A stretch of 64,000 bases of DNA from an uncultured Porphyromonadaceae bacterium (GTDB lineage Bacteria; Bacteroidota; Bacteroidia; Bacteroidales; Muribaculaceae), in NCBI GenBank assembly GCA_900545955.1, contig URAU01000004.1, forward strand, positions 62,001-126,000, in the 5' to 3' direction. Shown here piece by piece: positions 41,610 through 57,662 of this stretch. The translations under genes and the position numbers were made by a program. The stretch's first letter is position 1; every line of letters begins with the position of its first letter. The notes under the pieces were generated by a model, which saw nothing but the letters and a program-made list of their open reading frames with translations, made no database searches and was not told where the DNA came from.

Positions 41610-42794
41610 ATGGCTAAAGAGAAATTCGAAAGAACCAAACCGCATGTAAACATCGGTACCATTGGTCACGTTGACCACGGTAAAACTACCCTTACCGCCG
41701 CTATCACCACCGTGCTTGCTAAAGCCGGTCTTTCCGAGGTTAAGTCGTTCGACCAGATCGACAATGCTCCCGAGGAAAAGGAGCGCGGTATCACAATCAA
41801 CACCGCTCACGTAGAGTACGAGACCGCCAACCGTCATTACGCTCACGTTGACTGCCCGGGACACGCTGACTATGTGAAGAACATGGTTACCGGTGCTGCT
41901 CAGATGGACGGTGCAATCATCGTGGTTGCTGCTACCGACGGCCCGATGCCCCAGACCCGCGAGCACATCCTTCTCGCCCGTCAGGTGAACGTTCCCCGTC
42001 TGGTTGTATTCCTCAACAAGTGCGACATGGTCGACGACGAAGAGATGCTCGAACTCGTTGAAATGGAAATGCGCGAACTCCTCTCGGCTTACGAATACGA
42101 TGGCGACGAAACTCCCATCATCCGCGGCTCTGCCCTTGGTGCCCTCAACGGCGAACCCGAATGGGAAGCTAAGGTTATGGAGCTCATGGATGCAGTCGAC
42201 AACTGGATTCCCCTGCCTCCCCGCGATATCGACAAACCCTTCCTGATGCCCGTCGAGGACGTCTTCTCGATCACCGGTCGTGGTACCGTTGCTACCGGCC
42301 GTATCGAAACCGGCGTTGTGAAAGTCGGCGACGAAGTTCAGATCATGGGTCTCGGCGCAAACCTCAAATCCACCGTTACCGGTGTTGAAATGTTCCGCAA
42401 GCTCCTCGATCAGGGTGAAGCCGGCGACAACGTAGGTCTGCTCCTCCGCGGTATCGACAAGAAAGAAATCAAGCGCGGTATGGTAATCTGCCATCCGGGT
42501 GTTGTGAAGCCCCACTCGAAGTTCAAGGCTTCCGTCTACATCCTGAAGAAAGAAGAAGGCGGCCGTCACACCCCCTTCCACAACCACTACCGTCCTCAGT
42601 TCTATATCCGTACCCTCGACGTAACCGGTGAAATCACTCTTCCCGAAGGCGTTGAAATGGTGATGCCCGGCGACCACGTTGAGATCATCGTTGACCTCAT
42701 CACTCCGGTAGCATGCGACCAGGGTCTGCGTTTCGCCATCCGTGAAGGCGGCCGCACCGTTGGTTCGGGTCAGATCACTGAGATCCTCGACTAA
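41610..42794 (+). CDS. tuf: Elongation factor Tu
   Basis: GTPase delivering aminoacyl-tRNA to the ribosome, 394 aa, full length. G1 GHVDHGKTT, switch region ERGITINTAHVEYET, G3 DCPGHADY, G4 NKCDMVDD, and the domain 2/3 pattern GRGTVATGRIETG are present. Codons are strongly biased to C/T-ending forms, as expected for a highly expressed gene. It follows tRNA-Thr(GGT) after a 286-bp spacer holding no gene; the last 70 bp of the spacer are AT-rich leader. A hairpin and tRNA-Trp follow. Confidence 0.98.
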   Translation: MAKEKFERTKPHVNIGTIGHVDHGKTTLTAAITTVLAKAGLSEVKSFDQIDNAPEEKERGITINTAHVEYETANRHYAHVDCPGHADYVKNMVTGAAQMDGAIIVVAATDGPMPQTREHILLARQVNVPRLVVFLNKCDMVDDEEMLELVEMEMRELLSAYEYDGDETPIIRGSALGALNGEPEWEAKVMELMDAVDNWIPLPPRDIDKPFLMPVEDVFSITGRGTVATGRIETGVVKVGDEVQIMGLGANLKSTVTGVEMFRKLLDQGEAGDNVGLLLRGIDKKEIKRGMVICHPGVVKPHSKFKASVYILKKEEGGRHTPFHNHYRPQFYIRTLDVTGEITLPEGVEMVMPGDHVEIIVDLITPVACDQGLRFAIREGGRTVGSGQITEILD

Positions 42795-42820
42795 TCATCG
42801 AGTCTGATTCAACCCCATAG

Positions 42821-42868
42821 AAAGTTCCGGCTTCGCCGGCATCGCCCATCGGGCCGGAACTTTCTTAA
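42821..42868 (+). terminator. Hairpin after tuf
   Basis: AAAGTTCCGG (42821-42830) pairs with CCGGAACTTT (42854-42863), enclosing a smaller CCGGC-type hairpin. Only a short, imperfect T-run follows, so partial readthrough into tRNA-Trp and secE is likely. Confidence 0.65.
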
Positions 42869-42871
42869 CAC

Positions 42872-42944
42872 ACGGGTTTAGCTCAGTTGGTAGAGCACTG
42901 GTCTCCAAAACCAGGTGTCGGGAGTTCGAGTCTCTCAACCCGTG
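42872..42944 (+). tRNA. tRNA-Trp (CCA)
   Basis: Acceptor ACGGGTT/AACCCGT with discriminator G, anticodon CCA in TCTCCAAAA, D-arm GCTCAGTTGGTAGAGC. Sits between tuf and secE. Confidence 0.95.
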
Positions 42945-42958
42945 CAAAAACGCAGTAA

Positions 42959-43159
42959 ATGAAAAAATTGAAATTACTTACGAATATTGAGGAGTCTTAC
43001 GACGAACTTCGTTATAAGACTTCTTGGCCTACTAAGACGCAGTTAATCAAGAGTGCCTGCATCGTGATGCTTGCTTCCGTGATTATCGCTCTGATAATCT
43101 TTGTCATGGATCAGGTGATTGATACAATTATGCACGCGATTTACAGCCTCGGCAAGTAA
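42959..43159 (+). CDS. secE: Preprotein translocase subunit SecE
   Basis: 66-aa single-helix SecE of the minimal type: amphipathic N-terminal part with the conserved SYDELRYKTSWPT segment, then a transmembrane helix (CIVMLASVIIALIIFVMDQV). It holds SecY in the SecYEG channel. Starts 14 bp after tRNA-Trp; nusG follows 20 bp later. Confidence 0.95.
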   Translation: MKKLKLLTNIEESYDELRYKTSWPTKTQLIKSACIVMLASVIIALIIFVMDQVIDTIMHAIYSLGK

Positions 43160-43179
43160 TCTTTAAAGTGGTACAATCA

Positions 43180-43734
43180 ATGGCTGAAAATACAAAAAGA
43201 GCTTGGTACGTTCTGCGTGCCATTTCCGGAAAGGAAGCCAAGGTAAAGGAGCTCCTTGATGGAGCCATCAAGAACACCGATCTTGGCAAGCACGTTTTCC
43301 AGGTGTTGATTCCCACCGAGAAGGTCCTCACGGTTAAGAACGGAAAAAAGGTGGTGAAAGAACGCAACCTTTATTCCGGCTACGTGTTTGTCGAGGCCGA
43401 ACTTGTCGGTGAGGTAGTGCACGAGCTCGTCAATACCACCAACGTAATCGACTTCCTCAAAGGGCGCGGCAAGGATGCCAAGCCCGAGGCTCTGCGCGAG
43501 AGCGAGGTGATGCGCATGCTCGGTACGGCCGACGACATCAACGAGAATTTCGAGGAGGCTACCCCCGACTTTATGGTCGGAGAGATTGTGAAGGTTACGG
43601 CCGACGCTTTCAAGGGTTTCTCCGGAAAAATCACCGAGGTGTTGCCCGACAAGAAGAAAATCAAAGTCATAGTCAAAATCTTCGGCCGCGAAACTCCTCT
43701 GGATTTGGAATATTCGATGGTAGAGCGCGAATAG
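43180..43734 (+). CDS. nusG: Transcription elongation/antitermination factor NusG
   Basis: 184 aa with an N-terminal NGN domain (RAWYVLRAISGKEAKVKELL, LIPTEKV, LYSGYVFVEAEL) and a C-terminal KOW domain (GEIVKVTADAFKGFSGKITEVL). ATG 43180 is preferred to the in-frame GTG at 43168. Its TAG stop is the first base-triplet of a hairpin, TAGCG-GTAA-CGCTA, that opens the structured spacer before rplK. Confidence 0.96.
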   Translation: MAENTKRAWYVLRAISGKEAKVKELLDGAIKNTDLGKHVFQVLIPTEKVLTVKNGKKVVKERNLYSGYVFVEAELVGEVVHELVNTTNVIDFLKGRGKDAKPEALRESEVMRMLGTADDINENFEEATPDFMVGEIVKVTADAFKGFSGKITEVLPDKKKIKVIVKIFGRETPLDLEYSMVERE

Positions 43735-44040
43735 CGGTAACGCTATGAGTGCCTCGGTTCCCCAGGCAACGGTTGCCGCGGGCGGCAAAAACCACGATAA
43801 CGGAAAATTTTTCCTGGACAGCGTGGGCGGAGCCAGCCTCCCGGCGATACGGACCCGATGAGGGATAACCACGGATGGCTGATGATTCTGAAGCCCGGAC
43901 CGGGCCCTTCGAAAAGGTTGCGGTCCACATGTAGGGCAACAGCGTTCGCAAGTAAATGGCGCAGGCCGAGGGCGGATTTGCGGCGGTTACGCACCGCAGC
44001 CTCCCGGATGGTCTACGCAATTCGTAACCCCAATAAATGA
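43732..44040 (+). ncRNA. Candidate structured leader RNA upstream of rplK
   Basis: The 316-bp nusG-rplK gap is GC-rich, with no credible ORF but many short helices in order: TAGCG/CGCTA with a GTAA tetraloop (43732-43745), TGCCT/AGGCA (43750-43768), TTGCCG/CGGCAA (43773-43788), GCCCGG/CCGGGC (43893-43905), GTTGC/GCAAC (43917-43940) and TGCGG/CCGCA (43979-43998). GGTTACG (43985-43991), inside that last loop, can pair with CGTAACC (44023-44029), suggesting a pseudoknot or switch. It sits where E. coli L11-L1 mRNA is regulated by L1, but it is far longer than that site. Identity unknown; compare with Rfam Bacteroidales motifs and L1/L11 leaders. Confidence 0.45.
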
Positions 44041-44050
44041 TTATTTAACA

Positions 44051-44494
44051 ATGGCAAAAGAAGTTGCTGGACAGATCAAATTGCAGATTAAAGGCGGCGC
44101 GGCCAATCCCTCGCCTCCAGTAGGTCCCGCTCTGGGCTCCAAGGGTATCAATATCATGGAGTTCTGCAAGCAGTTCAACGCCCGCACCCAGGATAAGGCC
44201 GGTAAGGTTCTTCCTGTTATCATCACCTACTACTCGGACAAGAGCTTCGACTTCATCGTCAAGACTCCCCCGGTAGCAATCCAGCTGATGGAAGCAGCCA
44301 AGATCAAGAAGGGCTCCGCTCAGCCCAACCGTCAGAAGGTGGCAGAGCTCACTTGGGATCAGGTTAAGACTATCGCGACCGACAAAATGCCCGACTTGAA
44401 CTGTTTCACTATTGAATCGGCAATGCGTATGGTTGCCGGTACGGCCAGAAGCATGGGTATCACCGTAAAAGGGGCATTCCCTGAAAACGTTTAA
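44051..44494 (+). CDS. rplK: 50S ribosomal protein L11
   Basis: 147 aa, full length. N-terminal domain KLQIKGGAANPSPPVGPALG with the conserved Pro-rich loop, and rRNA-binding C-terminal domain ending AGTARSMGITVKG. Forms the GTPase-associated centre with L10/L12. First gene of the rplKAJL run, preceded by the structured spacer. Confidence 0.98.
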   Translation: MAKEVAGQIKLQIKGGAANPSPPVGPALGSKGINIMEFCKQFNARTQDKAGKVLPVIITYYSDKSFDFIVKTPPVAIQLMEAAKIKKGSAQPNRQKVAELTWDQVKTIATDKMPDLNCFTIESAMRMVAGTARSMGITVKGAFPENV

Positions 44495-44508
44495 AAACTT
44501 CAATTGAA

Positions 44509-45204
44509 ATGGGTAAACTTACAAAAAATCAGAAGGCTGCCTTAGAGAAGATTGAAGCCGGGAAAGCCTACTCGCTCGCCGAGGCCGCAGAGAAAGTAAA
44601 AGAAACCAACTACGCCAAGTTCGACGCATCGTTCGATATCGACGTTCGTCTGGGCGTGGATCCTCGCAAAGCCAACCAGATGGTTCGTGGCGTTGTCACG
44701 CTCCCTCATGGAACCGGCAAGCAGGTACGCGTTCTCGTTCTCTGCACACCCGACGCTGAAACCGCTGCTAAAGCCGCCGGTGCCGACTATGTCGGTCTCG
44801 ACGAATACATCGAAAAAATCAAAGGTGGTTGGACCGATGTCGACGTTATCATCACCCAGCCCGCCATCATGGGCAAAATCGGTGCCCTCGGCCGTATTCT
44901 CGGTCCCCGCGGCCTGATGCCTAACCCCAAGAGCGGCACTGTGACCATGGACGTTGCCAAGGCCGTCGAAGAGGTCAAGAAGGGTAAAATCGATTTCAAG
45001 GTCGACAAGAATGGTATCGTTCACACCTCGCTCGGCAAGGTGAGCTTCACCCCCCAGCAGATGCGCGACAATGCCCGCGAGTTCATCAACACTTTGATCA
45101 AGCTCAAACCCGCTACTGCTAAAGGCACATATATCAAGAGCATTTATCTTTCGAGCACAATGGGCCCCGGCATCAAAGTCGACACAAAGACCATTGACGA
45201 TTAA
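44509..45204 (+). CDS. rplA: 50S ribosomal protein L1
   Basis: 231 aa with a typical two-domain L1: FDASFDIDVRLGVDPRKANQ, RGVVTLPHGTGK, GRILGPRGLMPNPKSGTV. Binds 23S rRNA at the L1 stalk and, in other bacteria, represses its own operon by binding a similar structure in the mRNA; the spacer upstream of rplK is a candidate site. Follows rplK by 14 bp. Confidence 0.98.
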   Translation: MGKLTKNQKAALEKIEAGKAYSLAEAAEKVKETNYAKFDASFDIDVRLGVDPRKANQMVRGVVTLPHGTGKQVRVLVLCTPDAETAAKAAGADYVGLDEYIEKIKGGWTDVDVIITQPAIMGKIGALGRILGPRGLMPNPKSGTVTMDVAKAVEEVKKGKIDFKVDKNGIVHTSLGKVSFTPQQMRDNAREFINTLIKLKPATAKGTYIKSIYLSSTMGPGIKVDTKTIDD

Positions 45205-45225
45205 TCACTCTAACAGTCTGACACA

Positions 45226-45750
45226 ATGAAAAAGGAAGATAAAGGCTTAATCATTGAAAAAATCGCCGAGACTCTCAAAGAGTACTCCGGTTTCTACCTC
45301 GTGGAGACCGCCGGACTCAATGCAGAGAAGACTTCGGCTCTGCGCCGCGCATGCTTCAAGAGCGACATCAAGCTGATGGTGGTTAAAAACACTCTTCTGC
45401 ACAAAGCTCTCGAGCAGACTGAAGGCGATTTCTCCGAAATCTACGGCGCCCTCAAGGGTTCCACTTCGGTGATGTTCACCAACGTCGGCAATGCTCCCGC
45501 CAAGCTCCTGAAGGATTTCAAGCAGAAAGACGACCTTCTTCCCCGCTTGAAAGCCGCTTATGTCGAAGAGACCGTTTATGTTGGCGAAGACCAGCTCGAC
45601 GCTCTGGCAAGCATCAAGAGCAAGAACGAACTCATCGCCGATGTGGTCGCTCTCCTTCAGTCGCCCGCCAAGAATGTGGTTTCCGCTCTCACCTCCGGTG
45701 GCAGCAAGCTCCATGGCATTCTTGAGACCCTCTCCAAAAAAGAAGACTAA
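45226..45750 (+). CDS. rplJ: 50S ribosomal protein L10
   Basis: 174 aa. N-terminal rRNA-binding part with KTSALRRACFKSDIKLMVVKNTLL and a C-terminal helix (LIADVVALLQSPAKNVVSAL) that anchors L7/L12 dimers. 21 bp after rplA. Confidence 0.97.
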   Translation: MKKEDKGLIIEKIAETLKEYSGFYLVETAGLNAEKTSALRRACFKSDIKLMVVKNTLLHKALEQTEGDFSEIYGALKGSTSVMFTNVGNAPAKLLKDFKQKDDLLPRLKAAYVEETVYVGEDQLDALASIKSKNELIADVVALLQSPAKNVVSALTSGGSKLHGILETLSKKED

Positions 45751-45798
45751 TTCTACAATTCTCCCCATTTACTGAATCAAACAAAAAATCATACAACA

Positions 45799-46173
45799 AT
45801 GGCAGATCTTAAAGCTTTTGCAGAACAACTCGTTAACCTCACCGTTAAAGAAGTAAACGAACTCGCTCAGATCCTCAAGGACGAATATGGCATCGAACCC
45901 GCCGCTGCTGCTGTAGCAGTTGCAGCCGGTCCCGCCGCAGCCGGCGCAGCCGCTGAAGAGAAAACCTCGTTCGACGTAGTCCTCAAATCCGCCGGCGCTG
46001 CCAAGCTCCAGGTTGTGAAACTCGTCAAGGAACTCACCGGTCTTGGCCTGAAAGAGGCTAAGGAAATGGTCGACGGCGCTCCCAGCACCCTCAAGGAAGG
46101 CCTCGACAAAGCAGCTGCTGAAGACCTCAAGAAGCAGCTTGAGGAAGCCGGCGCTGAAGTTGAGCTCAAATAA
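45799..46173 (+). CDS. rplL: 50S ribosomal protein L7/L12
   Basis: 124 aa: N-terminal dimerisation helices, an Ala-rich hinge (EPAAAAVAVAAGPAAAGAAA) and a C-terminal domain KTSFDVVLKSAGAAKLQVVK ... LGLKEAKEMVDGAP that recruits translation factors. Followed by a terminator-like hairpin before rpoB. Confidence 0.98.
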   Translation: MADLKAFAEQLVNLTVKEVNELAQILKDEYGIEPAAAAVAVAAGPAAAGAAAEEKTSFDVVLKSAGAAKLQVVKLVKELTGLGLKEAKEMVDGAPSTLKEGLDKAAAEDLKKQLEEAGAEVELK

Positions 46174-46205
46174 TTCAGCTTTAGGCTACTATAAACAGCA
46201 ATATT

Positions 46206-46245
46206 GGTTAAGCCTGCGACTTCGCCGTCGCGGCTTAACCTTTTT
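46206..46245 (+). terminator. Attenuator/terminator between rplL and rpoB
   Basis: GGTTAAGCC (46206-46214) pairs with GGCTTAACC (46232-46240) around a GCGAC/GTCGC inner stem and is followed by TTTTT. Its position matches the partial terminator of the E. coli rplKAJL-rpoBC operon. Confidence 0.85.
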
Positions 46246-46294
46246 GCGTAACTATACGCATGCCGTTAACAAAGTTTCTTTCACTTTATTTAAC

Positions 46295-46325
46295 TTTGGG
46301 AAAGTTTAACTTTCGTATACATTTG
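46295..46325 (+). promoter_or_regulatory. Consensus promoter for rpoBC
   Basis: TTTG (46295-46298), 19 nt, TACATTTG (46318-46325): a perfect Bacteroidetes primary sigma promoter. The upstream TTTG is itself part of another TAACTTTG (46291-46298), so tandem starts are possible. CGTATACA is directly repeated (46314 and 46331 regions) across the predicted start. Confidence 0.8.
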
Positions 46326-46390
46326 CTTGCGTATACACCTTCTCCCTTTCTTTCCACTTAAATACGTTTGTAAAATCCATCCTTTTATAG

Positions 46391-50203
<3,813 letters not shown>

Positions 50204-50243
50204 TCTTCTAATCCTTTTATAAAACTCTCTTAGCTCAATATAT

Positions 50244-54536
<4,293 letters not shown>

Positions 54537-54559
54537 TCCCGTTTACATACCGGTCATAA

Positions 54560-54605
54560 AAGCCGCCGTGAACCTCTTTGAGAGGCCACGGCGGCTTGTT
54601 TATAT
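54560..54605 (+). terminator. Terminator of rpoBC
   Basis: AAGCCGCCGTG ... CACGGCGGCTT (54560-54597) forms an 11-bp GC-rich stem with an inner CCTCTTTGAGAGG hairpin, followed by TGTTTATATATTTTT. Confidence 0.9.
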
Positions 54606-54634
54606 ATTTTTAACACTTAAAGTGCATAATCTGA

Positions 54635-54665
54635 TTTGGATATACGGATTATGGTGCTAAATTTG
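54635..54665 (+). promoter_or_regulatory. Consensus promoter of the LRR protein gene
   Basis: TTTG (54635-54638), 19 nt, TAAATTTG (54658-54665): an exact match to TTTG-N19-TAnnTTTG, 56 bp before the ATG. Confidence 0.85.
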
Positions 54666-54721
54666 CCACATAGCGATATTAATCCATTCAATTATTAATC
54701 AACCAATCTAAATCATTGTAA

Positions 54722-55753
54722 ATGAGCATTTTACCCCCCCCTAACAGTCGGCTGAGCCTGTATGGCGTATCCCGTGTTTTTGGCCGTGTTGCGTTTGTTG
54801 CCGCATGTTTATGCGCATTTTCGGGCTTTGAAGCATATGGCAAAGCCGCAAACATCTCAAAAGATGGTATTCGCTACCGGACGGATGCCAACAACACCGA
54901 GTGCTACGTTTATTCACTGGCAAACGGCGGCAAATATGTAGGCGACATAGTCATTCCGTCCGCGATTGTTTCGAGCACGTATGGCGAGCTCCCCGTAGTC
55001 GGCGTCTATCAGAGTGCATTCAGCGATTGCGTCGACCTCACTTCGGTAACTCTTCCCGAGTCCGTCACCGCAATCGGCAACTATGCATTCGACACTTGCG
55101 AAAAACTCAAGACCGTCGTTATGCCGGGCGTAAAGCAAATCGGCCATTGGACGTTCAGAAACTGTTACGAGCTTGAGAACCTTACGTTTTCCGACAAACT
55201 GGAATGGATTGGCAACTTCTGCTTCGATAAAAACCATGCACAGACAGTAGTCGATCTTCCCGCCTCTATAACTCAACTGTACGGATTCATCTGGGAAGGA
55301 TGCCCCAATCTCACAACCTTTATCTGCCGTGCTACCACGCCTCCTCCGGTGAAAAAAGGCGAACTCGACGGTGAGGAAATCTACACCATCTTCGACGACA
55401 ATAACTATCATTACGTCAACGACGTGTATGTAGGGCGCAAACTCTATGTGCCCGACGAAGCAGTTGCCGACTATCGCACGGCCGGAGGATGGAATCAGTT
55501 CTATCCCGAAATCTATCCGCTTTCCGAGTATTCCGGTGTAGAGGATGTCGTGGCCGATGCCGAAGCCGTTTCCGAAATCAAGGTTGTGGGCAAAGGTGCG
55601 ATTGCCGTTACGGCAACTGAGGCTACCCGCATTGTTATCGTAAATATCGCCGGCGAGCTGCTCAAGGATATGAACGTTGCCGCAGGCACCACCACTGTCA
55701 GCGGCCTTCCTTCTGGTATTCTTCTGGTCAACGGCAAGAAAGTGGCTCTTTGA
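54722..55753 (+). CDS. BspA-type leucine-rich repeat surface protein
   Basis: 343 aa. The start ATG is followed at codons 5-7 by a run of eight C residues (54734-54741). A hydrophobic segment (VAFVAACLCAFSGFEAYG) then serves as signal peptide. LRR_5 repeats (~residues 95-200) show AFSDCVDLTSVTLPESVTAIGN, AFDTCEKLKTVVMP and TFRNCYELENLTFSD spaced about 23 residues. A Pro/Thr linker and short C-terminal beta domain (IVNIAGELLKDMNVAAGTTT ... GILLVNGKKVAL) resemble sorting-type C-terminal domains, but no conserved signal is certain. Likely surface or secreted; binding target unknown. Stand-alone gene with its own promoter and terminator. Confidence 0.82.
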   Translation: MSILPPPNSRLSLYGVSRVFGRVAFVAACLCAFSGFEAYGKAANISKDGIRYRTDANNTECYVYSLANGGKYVGDIVIPSAIVSSTYGELPVVGVYQSAFSDCVDLTSVTLPESVTAIGNYAFDTCEKLKTVVMPGVKQIGHWTFRNCYELENLTFSDKLEWIGNFCFDKNHAQTVVDLPASITQLYGFIWEGCPNLTTFICRATTPPPVKKGELDGEEIYTIFDDNNYHYVNDVYVGRKLYVPDEAVADYRTAGGWNQFYPEIYPLSEYSGVEDVVADAEAVSEIKVVGKGAIAVTATEATRIVIVNIAGELLKDMNVAAGTTTVSGLPSGILLVNGKKVAL

Positions 55754-55787
55754 TAGTTTAATCACTATATTGGCCCAATATTCTCGG

Positions 55788-55832
55788 CGGTGTGTCAAAA
55801 TTCAATAAATTGACACACCGTCCTAATTTTTT
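55788..55832 (+). terminator. Terminator of the LRR gene
   Basis: CGGTGTGTCAA ... TTGACACACCG stem (55788-55820), followed by TCCTAATTTTTT. Shares its GTGTGTC/GACACAC core with the terminator at 30683. Confidence 0.85.
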
Positions 55833-55843
55833 ACCCGGATGGT

Positions 55844-56003
55844 GAGGGCGCTGTCAGCCATCGACCTTTGGTCGCTTTGCTATGCAAAGAATGGTCCAGA
55901 TGGTAGGAGCCTGAGGGTGAGGGTGAAGGGAGTTGACTAAGGTCAATGACCGAACCCGAAGCCCTCAGGCGACGACCCAGATGGGCTATTATGACACGCC
56001 CTC
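55844..56003. repeat. Possible miniature inverted-repeat element
   Basis: The ends GAGGGCGCTGTCA (55844-55856) and TGACACGCCCTC (55992-56003) are inverted repeats apart from one extra base. An inner pair, GCCTGAGGG (55909 region) and CCCTCAGGC (55961-55969), is also inverted. The 160-bp interval has no ORF and base composition unlike its neighbours. It could be the remnant or non-autonomous derivative of an IS; no target-site duplication is clear. Confidence 0.45.
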
Positions 56004-56092
56004 GTTTTTGTTAAGATATATCCGACAATGTCTCCGGTGAGGTTTTGTCGGAAAAAAGGGTGAGGGGTAGTGGGGATTTCCGCAGATTTTCG

Positions 56093-56100
56093 TAACTTTG
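56093..56100 (+). promoter_or_regulatory. -7 box and leader hairpin of guaB
   Basis: TAACTTTG, 73 bp before the guaB ATG. The intervening leader holds a hairpin CCTC-GC-GGGA...TCCC-G-GAGG at about 56116-56140. No purine-box or riboswitch consensus is recognised. Confidence 0.5.
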
Positions 56101-56172
56101 TGTGCAATAATATAGCCTCGCGGGAGTAGCTTCCCGGAGGAGTATAATTGTATTTCACTTTAAAATCCCCAT

Positions 56173-57654
56173 ATGTCATCGTTTCTTGCAGACAGAGTGA
56201 AGATGGACGGCCTCACATTCGACGACGTCCTTCTTATCCCCGCGTTTTCCGATGTGCTTCCCCGCGAAGTGGATCTTACCACCCGTTTTTCCCGTCGTAT
56301 AACCCTGAACGTCCCGATTGTATCGGCGGCCATGGATACGGTTACAGAAGCGAAAATGGCTATCGCCATAGCCCGTGAAGGTGGTATCGGTGTAATCCAT
56401 AAGAATATGTCGATCGAGGAGCAGGCCCGTCAGGTCCATGCTGTAAAGCGTGCCGAAAACGGCATGATCTACGATCCCGTGACCATAAAGCGCGGCTCCA
56501 CCGTAGGCGACGCTCTCAAGATGATGGAAGAATACCATATCGGCGGTATCCCTGTGGTCGATGAGAAGAATATCCTCGTCGGAATCGTCACCAACCGCGA
56601 CCTCCGTTTCGAGCGCAATCTCAACCGTCCCGTCGACGAAGTGATGACCTCCGAGAATATCGTGACCACATCGCAGACCACCAATCTCGAGGAAGCGGCC
56701 GAAATTCTGCAGTACCATAAGATTGAGAAACTCCCCGTAGTCGATTCCGAAGGCCATCTCATCGGCCTCGTAACCTACAAGGACATAACAAAGGCAAAGG
56801 ATAAGCCCAACGCCTGCAAGGATCATCTCGGACGCCTCCGCGTGGCCGCCGGAGTCGGCGTGACGGCCGACTCGATGCAGCGTGTCGACGCACTCGTTGC
56901 CGCCGGTGCCGATGCAATAGTAATCGATACGGCCCACGGCCATTCCAAAGGCGTGATCGGAGTGCTTCGCGCCGTAAAGGAGAAATATCCCGACATCGAC
57001 GTCGTGGTCGGCAATATCGCCACCGGCGAGGCTGCCCGCTACCTCGTGGAGAACGGCGCCGACGGCGTGAAAGTAGGCATCGGCCCGGGCTCCATATGCA
57101 CCACACGCATCATCGCCGGCGTAGGCGTGCCGCAGCTGTCGGCTGTTTACGATGTAGCAAAAGCCCTTGAGGGCACCGGGGTGCCTCTCATCGCCGACGG
57201 CGGTATACGCTACAGTGGCGATATTGTCAAGGCACTTGCCGCAGGCGGTTACTCCGTGATGCTCGGCGGAATGCTCGCAGGCGTCGAGGAGTCGCCCGGC
57301 GACACCATTATCTTCAACGGACGCAAATACAAGAGCTATCGTGGCATGGGCTCTCTCGAAGCTATGGAGAAGGGTTCGAAGGACCGCTATTTCCAGGCCA
57401 ACGAGACCGATGCCAAGAAGCTCGTGCCCGAAGGAATCGCTGCGCGTGTTCCCTATAAGGGCTCGCTCTACGAGGTCGTATATCAGATGCTCGGCGGTCT
57501 GCGCTCCGGCATGGGATATTGCGGCGCCCACAATATCGGCGAACTACACCATGCCTCTTTCACCCGAATCACCAATGCAGGCATCAACGAAAGCCATCCG
57601 CACGATGTAGCCATCACCAGCGAGGCGCCCAACTATTCGGCCTCCTCGCGCTGA
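56173..57654 (+). CDS. guaB: Inosine-5'-monophosphate dehydrogenase
   Basis: NAD-dependent oxidation of IMP to XMP, the committed step to GMP. 493 aa: N-terminal barrel start GLTFDDVLLIPAFSDVLP, two CBS domains (~residues 100-205), catalytic Cys309 in VGIGPGSICTTRI, IMP loop ADGGIRYSGDI and flap YKSYRGMGSLEAM. C-terminal PHDVAITSEAPNYS is typical. Followed 8 bp later by the methyltransferase gene. Confidence 0.97.
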   Translation: MSSFLADRVKMDGLTFDDVLLIPAFSDVLPREVDLTTRFSRRITLNVPIVSAAMDTVTEAKMAIAIAREGGIGVIHKNMSIEEQARQVHAVKRAENGMIYDPVTIKRGSTVGDALKMMEEYHIGGIPVVDEKNILVGIVTNRDLRFERNLNRPVDEVMTSENIVTTSQTTNLEEAAEILQYHKIEKLPVVDSEGHLIGLVTYKDITKAKDKPNACKDHLGRLRVAAGVGVTADSMQRVDALVAAGADAIVIDTAHGHSKGVIGVLRAVKEKYPDIDVVVGNIATGEAARYLVENGADGVKVGIGPGSICTTRIIAGVGVPQLSAVYDVAKALEGTGVPLIADGGIRYSGDIVKALAAGGYSVMLGGMLAGVEESPGDTIIFNGRKYKSYRGMGSLEAMEKGSKDRYFQANETDAKKLVPEGIAARVPYKGSLYEVVYQMLGGLRSGMGYCGAHNIGELHHASFTRITNAGINESHPHDVAITSEAPNYSASSR

Positions 57655-57662
57655 TTTTTCAG

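Noticed and set aside
43870..43910. Hammerhead-like CTGATGA ... GAA core in the nusG-rplK spacer
   Set aside because: CTGATGA is present, but no stem II or GAAA core with three helices can be drawn.
43858..44040. Possible small ORFs in the nusG-rplK spacer
   Set aside because: Frames are short, on both strands, with odd composition (Arg/Ala-rich) and no start context; the RNA-structure reading fits better.
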